Part shown: piece by piece, positions 27,154 through 32,795 of the stretch
Position numbering within the stretch: the stretch's first letter is position 1
Layout: each line of letters begins with the position of its first letter
NCBI GenBank assembly: GCA_945866245.1
Contig: CAMBGW010000002.1
Coordinates: 1 to 32,795, forward strand
DNA length: 32,795 nt
DNA from: Verrucomicrobia subdivision 6 bacterium
Lineage (GTDB): Bacteria; Verrucomicrobiota; Verrucomicrobiia; Methylacidiphilales; Verrucolacustridaceae
Reading direction: 5' to 3'
Notes under the pieces: generated by a model
What the model was told of the DNA's origin: nothing
Databases searched by the model: none
What the model saw: only the letters and a program-made list of their open reading frames with translations
Position numbers and translations under genes: made by a program

Positions 27154-28541
27154 CTCCCTCCGAAATCACAAAACTGGATCGCCAACACCTATGGCATCCA
27201 TTCACACCCAACTCCGTCTGGCTTGATCCCTCGACTCCGATCGTATCCATAGCCTCGGGGCAAGGAACTTGGTTAACCGCCAGCGATGGTCGCCGATACC
27301 TTGATGGCAACTCGTCGATCTGGACCAATCTACACGGCCACGCCCATCCCCAAATCAACCAGGCAATCCGCCAACAGCTCGACCAAATCGCCCACTCCTC
27401 TTTTCTTGGTCTTACCCACGAACCCGCAGTCCGCCTAGCCGAACAGCTCATCCACTATGTGCAACTGAATCCACAAACCCCTACTCTTAGCCGCGTTTTC
27501 TTTTCCGACGACGGATCAACCGCCATCGAGGCAGGCTTAAAAATGATTCTGCAATCCTTCGCCCAAAGCGGGGAAAAGCAGCGCACCCAGTTCATTTCAC
27601 CAAAAGGCTCTTATCACGGGGACACTGTCGGCGCGATGAGCCTCAGCCATAGCCCAGCCTTCCATCGGCACTTCCAGCCCATTCTCTTTCCAACCCAAAA
27701 GGTGATGACTCCCTCCTGCTACCGCTGCCCTTACAACCGAGCCAAGCCTGAAAAGGCAGATGCCCGCCTGACTCGCAAGTGTAACTTCGAGTGTGCCACT
27801 CAAGCGGAAGAGGCAATTCACCAAGCTGGAAATCAGCTGGCTGCCTGGGTGCTTGAGCCACGTGTCCAAGGTGCTGCTGGCATGGTGATGCATCCTCACG
27901 GTTACGCCACTCGAACGGCGCAGGCCGCACGCGAGGTTGGGGCCAAAGTGCTTTTGGATGAAGTCTTCACCGGCTTCAGCCGAACCGGCCCCCCCCTCGC
28001 CTCTCATGACGAAAATGTCGTCCCCGATGTCGTGGCACTGGCCAAGGGATTAACGGGGGGCTACCTGCCCCTCGCGGCCACTCTTACCACCGAAAAGATA
28101 TTCGAATCATTTAGTGGTGATCCACAGCACACCTTCTTTCACGGTCATAGCTACACTGCAAACCCCCTCGGTTGCGCAGCAGCATCCGCCAGCATCGACT
28201 TACTGCTTCAACCCGCAGAAATTCAGAAAAGAGAAGATCTTGCCCAAAATATGTCACGGCTTGCCTCCACCTTCTGGATTCATCCGAATGTGGGTGACGT
28301 TCGCCAAGAGGGCACGATTCTAGCCATCGAGCTTGTCACCGATCGGGCCTCCCAAACCCCATTCCCGACTGAAAAAAGGCTCGGAGCCAAAATCTGCCAA
28401 ACCGCACGAGAGTTTGGTCTTTTGACTCGCCCGATTGGCGATGTCCTTGTTCTCGTCCCACCCTACTGCACCCAACCAGAGGAGCTGGAGCAGATGGTCA
28501 ACGCACTTCACTCCGCCATTGTCCGGGAGCTTGGCTCATGA
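27150..28541 (+). CDS. bioA: Adenosylmethionine-8-amino-7-oxononanoate aminotransferase
   Basis: RQHLWHPFTPN, FSDDGSTAIEAGLKMI, KGSYHGDTVGAMSLS, LLDEVFTGFSRTG, FFHGHSYTANPLGCAAA. GTG start, GTGA overlap with bioF. Confidence 0.94.
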   Translation: MTPSEITKLDRQHLWHPFTPNSVWLDPSTPIVSIASGQGTWLTASDGRRYLDGNSSIWTNLHGHAHPQINQAIRQQLDQIAHSSFLGLTHEPAVRLAEQLIHYVQLNPQTPTLSRVFFSDDGSTAIEAGLKMILQSFAQSGEKQRTQFISPKGSYHGDTVGAMSLSHSPAFHRHFQPILFPTQKVMTPSCYRCPYNRAKPEKADARLTRKCNFECATQAEEAIHQAGNQLAAWVLEPRVQGAAGMVMHPHGYATRTAQAAREVGAKVLLDEVFTGFSRTGPPLASHDENVVPDVVALAKGLTGGYLPLAATLTTEKIFESFSGDPQHTFFHGHSYTANPLGCAAASASIDLLLQPAEIQKREDLAQNMSRLASTFWIHPNVGDVRQEGTILAIELVTDRASQTPFPTEKRLGAKICQTAREFGLLTRPIGDVLVLVPPYCTQPEELEQMVNALHSAIVRELGS

Positions 28542-29179
28542 AGGGATTTTTTATAACGGGAACCGATACAGGCGTGGGTAAAACCTACTTCACCGCACTT
28601 CTAACTCGCGCTCTGCGACAACAGTCGATCCCTGCTATTCCTCTGAAGCCGATTTCAGCGGGAGACCGAAGCGACTCGATCATACTTTCAGAGGCCTGCG
28701 GAGGAGTGGTCTCGCCTGCAGAGATGAATCCGGTTCACTTCACTGCACCGCTTTCCCCCTACGCCGCCTCGATGCTCGAATCTCGCCCTTTTCCTTGGGG
28801 AATCCTGCGAGAAAAAATGAAAAATCTAACGGAGAACTATCCTGGCCCTTTTTTGATTGAGGGTGCGGGCGGCTGGCGCGTCCCTCTCGACTCGTCGCTC
28901 GGAATTCGCGAGTGGGCCCAAGAGCTGGCACTTCCCGTTATTGTGGTTGCGCGGAACAGCCTAGGCACAATCAATCACACCCTGCTTACCGTCGAATCGA
29001 TTCGTCAAAGCCGTTTGCCGATTCTTGGCATCATCTTAAACGACCACTTTTCCAAATCGGATGAATCCTCTTTCACGAATCCCGCTCTTCTGCAGGAGCT
29101 GACAGCACTTCCCGTCCTCTCTTTGCCCTCATCTGCCCTTCATCTTCCCACTCTTCCTTCTTGGCTGATTCCCTCTTAG
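28538..29179 (+). CDS. bioD: Dethiobiotin synthase
   Basis: MKGFFITGTDTGVGKTYFTALL, PLKPISAG, FLIEGAGGWRVPLD. ATGA overlap with bioA. Confidence 0.95.
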   Translation: MKGFFITGTDTGVGKTYFTALLTRALRQQSIPAIPLKPISAGDRSDSIILSEACGGVVSPAEMNPVHFTAPLSPYAASMLESRPFPWGILREKMKNLTENYPGPFLIEGAGGWRVPLDSSLGIREWAQELALPVIVVARNSLGTINHTLLTVESIRQSRLPILGIILNDHFSKSDESSFTNPALLQELTALPVLSLPSSALHLPTLPSWLIPS

Positions 29180-30198
29180 CGGGCTACCGACCAGCGGGGA
29201 TCTGCGTCTGCATCCCAATCAGAGGGCAGTCCATCCAAAGCTCGTCGAGCTGCAACTGCCGCGATCATGGAAGCATTATCAGTATTCCAACCACCCGCCG
29301 CGCAGTGAAGCGTGACCCTACGATCTTGCGCCATGCTTTTCAAAGCCTGGAGCACTCCCTGATTCGCACTGACCCCGCCACTTACCGTAAATGTTGATAT
29401 CCCTGTTTCCTCTAAAGCTGCTGAAGCACGATCGGCGAGCGATTCGGTGATCGCTGCCTGCACCTCGGCACAGAAGTTCGAGCGAGCCTCTCCCGGCTGA
29501 GCAATCTCTGGATTCTTTTCTAAGAGGAGCCGAGCCGCATTTTTCAATCCACTAAAGCTAAAATCACACCCTTCTGTCCCTTTCATCGGACGGGGAAGAG
29601 ACATCCGCCCCTTTTTCCCCATCCGCGCCTCTTTTTCCAGTGCCGCTCCCCCCGGATATCCCAGCCCCACCATACGGGCTAACTTATCGAAGGCTTCCCC
29701 CGCAGCATCGTCTCTTGTTGTGCCCAAGATTTTTCGCCTTTGCGGTCCGGAAGCTTCGACGAGCAACGTATGGCCGCCACTGACGATCAAGGCTACGTGG
29801 GGATAGACGGGCCACATTCCTTGAGAAACAAACGGGCTAAAAAGATGACCCTCAAGGTGATTGATCGCAAAGAATGAGTTTCCCTGAGACCAAGCCAGAG
29901 CCTTTCCGAAAGAGAGCCCCACGAGGAGAGCCGGTGCTAAGCCAGGCCCGGCGGTAGCCCCAACTGCCTGAACCTTTCTAGCTCCCGCCTTTTCCTGCAC
30001 CTCAACCATGAGACGGGGCAAGAGCTCCAAATGTTGCCGTACGGTTAACTCAGGCACGATTCCACCCAAGGCCGAATGCTCCTCGGGGCGTGTTGCCAAA
30101 GCCTCTGCACAAAGACGACACCCCTTTTCATCTGCCTCGATAACTGCGACCGCCGTTTCGTCGCAGGAGGTCTCAACTCCGATCGTACAAACGGTCAC
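29176..30198 (-). CDS. tsaD: tRNA N6-adenosine threonylcarbamoyltransferase
   Basis: TIGVETSCDETAVAVIE, LPRLMVEV, NHLEGHLFSPF, LIVSGGHTLLVE, GGAALEKEA, FSFSGLKNA. Start revised to GTG at 30198 (340 aa); the provided ORF runs into the upstream gene. Confidence 0.95.
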   Translation of the reverse strand: MTVCTIGVETSCDETAVAVIEADEKGCRLCAEALATRPEEHSALGGIVPELTVRQHLELLPRLMVEVQEKAGARKVQAVGATAGPGLAPALLVGLSFGKALAWSQGNSFFAINHLEGHLFSPFVSQGMWPVYPHVALIVSGGHTLLVEASGPQRRKILGTTRDDAAGEAFDKLARMVGLGYPGGAALEKEARMGKKGRMSLPRPMKGTEGCDFSFSGLKNAARLLLEKNPEIAQPGEARSNFCAEVQAAITESLADRASAALEETGISTFTVSGGVSANQGVLQALKSMAQDRRVTLHCAAGGWNTDNASMIAAVAARRALDGLPSDWDADADPRWSVAR

Positions 30199-30202
30199 AA
30201 AT

Positions 30203-31507
30203 CTAAGAAGAGCGATCGGACACGGCTCTCCGCTTGACCACTTTCCAACCACGCAAAAGATCGATCGCACGATCCAGCGGCTCATCATTCACCTCCAGCT
30301 CCTCCTCACTGCTTTTCTTTAATCCTGGACTTCTTTTTTGAAAGATCGCCTCCTCCTCCGCACGCGTTAATCGCGCCACAACATCCGGTTGAATTCCCAC
30401 CCCATGGATTTTTTTTCGGGAGGGCGTTGTGTAGTGCGCCGTAGTCAGTCGCACCCCCACATCGGGAATAACACTCGGGTCCACCCTTTGCACCGTTTGT
30501 ACCGAACCTTTACCAAAAGTAGTCTCCCCCACAATCACAGCTAACCCCAGATCTTGTAGGGCCCCTGCGACAATTTCCGCCGCACTTGCTGTATTCCCAT
30601 TGACCAGCACCACCGTGGGCCAGCGAACTCTTAAAGCGGCCTCCCGGGAAAGATACTCTTGTCGCTTTGCGCCCGCTTTCCTGCCCTCCGTTGCCACAAC
30701 CAGCGTTCCTTTAGGAACAAAGCGGCTGACAACCTCCACGGCTGCATCCACTAACCCGCCGGGATTATCGCGCAAGTCGAGAATCAGGGCGGTGGCCCCA
30801 TCTTTTTCCAACTTTCCTATCGCCCCATCAAACTCTTTGCCTGTTTTTTCTCCAAACTGGGTGATGCGGACATATCCGATCTTTTCCCCTTGAGACTCCG
30901 CCGCTGAAATCATTTTCGTCTCTTGCAAAGTGGGCACTTGGATCATTTCTCGGATGACCGACAATTCGATCGTTTTACTTTCACTGGGCCGATAAATCGC
31001 GATCTGCACAGGGACTCCTGGACGACCCCGTAGCAATCGGATCGATTCGCCTAACGAAAGTTTTTGGGTCCCTTTCCCGTCAATTTTTGTAATCCGGTCC
31101 CCAGGAAGCAGGCCCGCCCGATAACCCGGCCCACCTTCAATCGGCACATTCACCGTTAACTGATTCTCGACCATGCCCACAGATATTCCCAATCCACCAA
31201 ACTGCCCCTCTGTTTCCGTGCGGATCATCTTGTAATGCTCTGGGTCGAGAAATTGACTATGGGGATCAAGCGAAGTGAGTAAGCCGCGTAGAGCGGAATA
31301 AGTCATCTTGTCGTAATCGGTTTTTTCCAGCTCGAGATACTCGTCTCGAATTAGCTCCACCACGCTGGCAAAGAGAAGTGCGCTACGATAACGCCCCTCC
31401 TCGTTTGGGACCGGTCGATTGGTTTGGGTTACTTCCGCCCCTTGTGAGGACACCCCAGTGATAACAAAAGCCAAAAGAATTCCCGCTGCCCGTGCGTTTA
31501 AATTCAT
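30203..31507 (-). CDS. ctp: S41 family carboxyl-terminal processing peptidase with PDZ domain
   Basis: Signal peptide; [75 protein letters not shown]. Confidence 0.95.
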   Translation of the reverse strand: MNLNARAAGILLAFVITGVSSQGAEVTQTNRPVPNEEGRYRSALLFASVVELIRDEYLELEKTDYDKMTYSALRGLLTSLDPHSQFLDPEHYKMIRTETEGQFGGLGISVGMVENQLTVNVPIEGGPGYRAGLLPGDRITKIDGKGTQKLSLGESIRLLRGRPGVPVQIAIYRPSESKTIELSVIREMIQVPTLQETKMISAAESQGEKIGYVRITQFGEKTGKEFDGAIGKLEKDGATALILDLRDNPGGLVDAAVEVVSRFVPKGTLVVATEGRKAGAKRQEYLSREAALRVRWPTVVLVNGNTASAAEIVAGALQDLGLAVIVGETTFGKGSVQTVQRVDPSVIPDVGVRLTTAHYTTPSRKKIHGVGIQPDVVARLTRAEEEAIFQKRSPGLKKSSEEELEVNDEPLDRAIDLLRGWKVVKRRAVSDRSS

Positions 31508-32454
31508 TTGCTGGAAGTTGAATCAAGATGCGCCTGAAACCAACGAATCGTCTCGCGAAGACCATCTTCCAGCAGCACTTTTGGCTCCCAACCTAAAATG
31601 GTGCGAGCGCGGGTAATATCGGGTTGCCGCTGCTTGGGATCATCCACCGGCAGGGGGCTTTTGACGATTGTGCTTTTAGTTCCAGTGAGGCGGCGGATTC
31701 GTTCTGCAAATTCTAAGATCGTAAGCTCAAGCGGATTGCCAATGTTCACTGGCTCATGGAAGTTGGCTTGGGAGAGACGATAGATTCCATCGATCAGGTC
31801 GCTGACAAAACAGAAGCTGCGCGTCTGCTTACCCTCCCCAAAAACGGTCATCGGCTCTCCCCTCAAAGCTTGCCCCACGAAGGCAGGAACGACTCGCCCA
31901 TCTCGTAGTCTCATCCGTGGACCATAGGTGTTGAAGATGCGAACAATCTTCGTGTTTACCTTATGAAATCGGTGATAGGCCATGGTCATCGCTTCGGCAA
32001 AGCGCTTCGCCTCGTCATAAACGCCGCGAGGTCCAATCGGATTCACGTTACCCCAGTAATCCTCTTTTTGGGGATGCACCAGCGGATCTCCATAGCATTC
32101 ACTGGTCGAGGCCAAAAGGAAGGTGGCCCCTTTTGCCTTGGCTAATCCGAGCGCGTTATGGGTTCCCAGCGAACCTACTTTGAGCGTCTGAATGGGCAGC
32201 TCCAGGTAGTCGATCGGGCTGGCTGGGGAGGCAAAGTGGAAAACGTAATCCACCGCTCCCTCCACGGCGATAAACTTGGTCACATCATGCCGGAGGAAAC
32301 GAAACCTCTTTTCACCCCGTAAATGATCCAAATTTCTCTCATTTCCAGTCAGGAGGCTATCCACTGCAAGAACTTCGTGCCCTTCCTTGAGTAGACGATC
32401 GACTAGGTGGGAGCCGAGGAAGCCCGAACCCCCTGTGACGACACTAATTGGCAT
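31504..32454 (-). CDS. UDP-glucuronate decarboxylase-like NAD-dependent epimerase
   Basis: [77 protein letters not shown]: the UXS motif set. Confidence 0.9.
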   Translation of the reverse strand: MPISVVTGGSGFLGSHLVDRLLKEGHEVLAVDSLLTGNERNLDHLRGEKRFRFLRHDVTKFIAVEGAVDYVFHFASPASPIDYLELPIQTLKVGSLGTHNALGLAKAKGATFLLASTSECYGDPLVHPQKEDYWGNVNPIGPRGVYDEAKRFAEAMTMAYHRFHKVNTKIVRIFNTYGPRMRLRDGRVVPAFVGQALRGEPMTVFGEGKQTRSFCFVSDLIDGIYRLSQANFHEPVNIGNPLELTILEFAERIRRLTGTKSTIVKSPLPVDDPKQRQPDITRARTILGWEPKVLLEDGLRETIRWFQAHLDSTSSK

Positions 32455-32534
32455 ATACTTGAGCTAGAAACTAAATAGCCCAAAGGCAAGCCAACGGACT
32501 CGCCCCATGGGGATGAATCGGGCAACCTCCAGAG

Positions 32535-32795
32535 ATGTCAATCACGGCGACCCAAGTCGGGCAGGCTTTCGGGAATTATCAGCTGGAGCGGGAACTAGGC
32601 CAAGGGGGAATGGGAACAGTTTATTTAGCCAAAGATAGCGGCCTCAACCGGTATGTTGCCCTAAAGATTTTACGGTCGGATCTGGGCGATGATCCCTCCT
32701 TTTCTCGGAAATTTCTTGAAGAGGTCGAGGTCACCGCTTCTCTGGCACACCCCAACATCATTCGTGTCTTCACCTTGGGCGAACAGGAAGGCCGC
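32535..32795 (+). CDS. Serine/threonine protein kinase, N-terminal part (3' truncated by window edge)
   Basis: ATG at 32535: MSITATQVGQAFGNYQLERELGQGGMGTVYLAKDSGLNRYVALKILRSDLGDDPSFSRKFLEEVEVTASLAHPNIIRVFTLGEQEGR; Gly-rich loop and VAIK-type Lys. Open at window end. Confidence 0.92.
   Translation, partial: MSITATQVGQAFGNYQLERELGQGGMGTVYLAKDSGLNRYVALKILRSDLGDDPSFSRKFLEEVEVTASLAHPNIIRVFTLGEQEGR

Noticed and set aside
30199-30288. N-terminal extension of tsaD in the ORF track
   Set aside because: Extends into the ctp gene; GTG at 30198 gives a standard TsaD length and N-terminus.
1-32795. CRISPR arrays, insertion sequences, prophage or defence genes
   Set aside because: No regularly spaced repeats, transposase/integrase motifs or phage genes were seen. 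The two tRNAs show no adjacent integrase or attachment-site duplication.

Overview
This is a compact, high-GC bacterial chromosomal window dominated by housekeeping and biosynthetic genes, possibly from the Verrucomicrobiota/PVC group (a guess from protein flavour, not tested). From left to right it holds: 3' ispF, tmk, holB-like, accB, accC, thiE, a PfkB kinase, a small membrane protein, a fatty acid desaturase, a citramalate-synthase-like gene, tRNA-Asn(GTT), tRNA-Arg(CCG), a YwqK/MORN-like repeat gene, GtrA, a PIG-L deacetylase, an oxidosqualene-cyclase-type triterpene cyclase, a convergent squalene-epoxidase-like flavoprotein, a DUF2017-like gene with clpS, an orphan CHASE2-like protein, obg, an RND efflux pair, a TonB/ExbB/ExbD-like set, def, an amidohydrolase, bioF-bioA-bioD, tsaD, a ctp protease, a UDP-glucuronate-decarboxylase-like gene and the 5' end of a Ser/Thr kinase. 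The most interesting locus is about 9.9-14.5 kb. A GtrA/PIG-L/cyclase operon has translationally coupled start/stop overlaps and faces a squalene epoxidase homologue. The cyclase carries the OSC-type DCTAE motif, not the SHC DXDD motif, and an unusual set of active-site residues: Tyr at the sterol-cyclase His position, Ser at the Trp of MWC(H/Y)CR, Phe at the CAS Tyr410 / Erg7 Thr384 position, and Asn/Ile at CAS 477/481. This points to bacterial oxidosqualene-derived triterpenol synthesis, possibly a non-lanosterol, non-cycloartenol product. No mobile elements or CRISPR arrays were seen. All homology calls come from motif recognition by eye; no database search was run.
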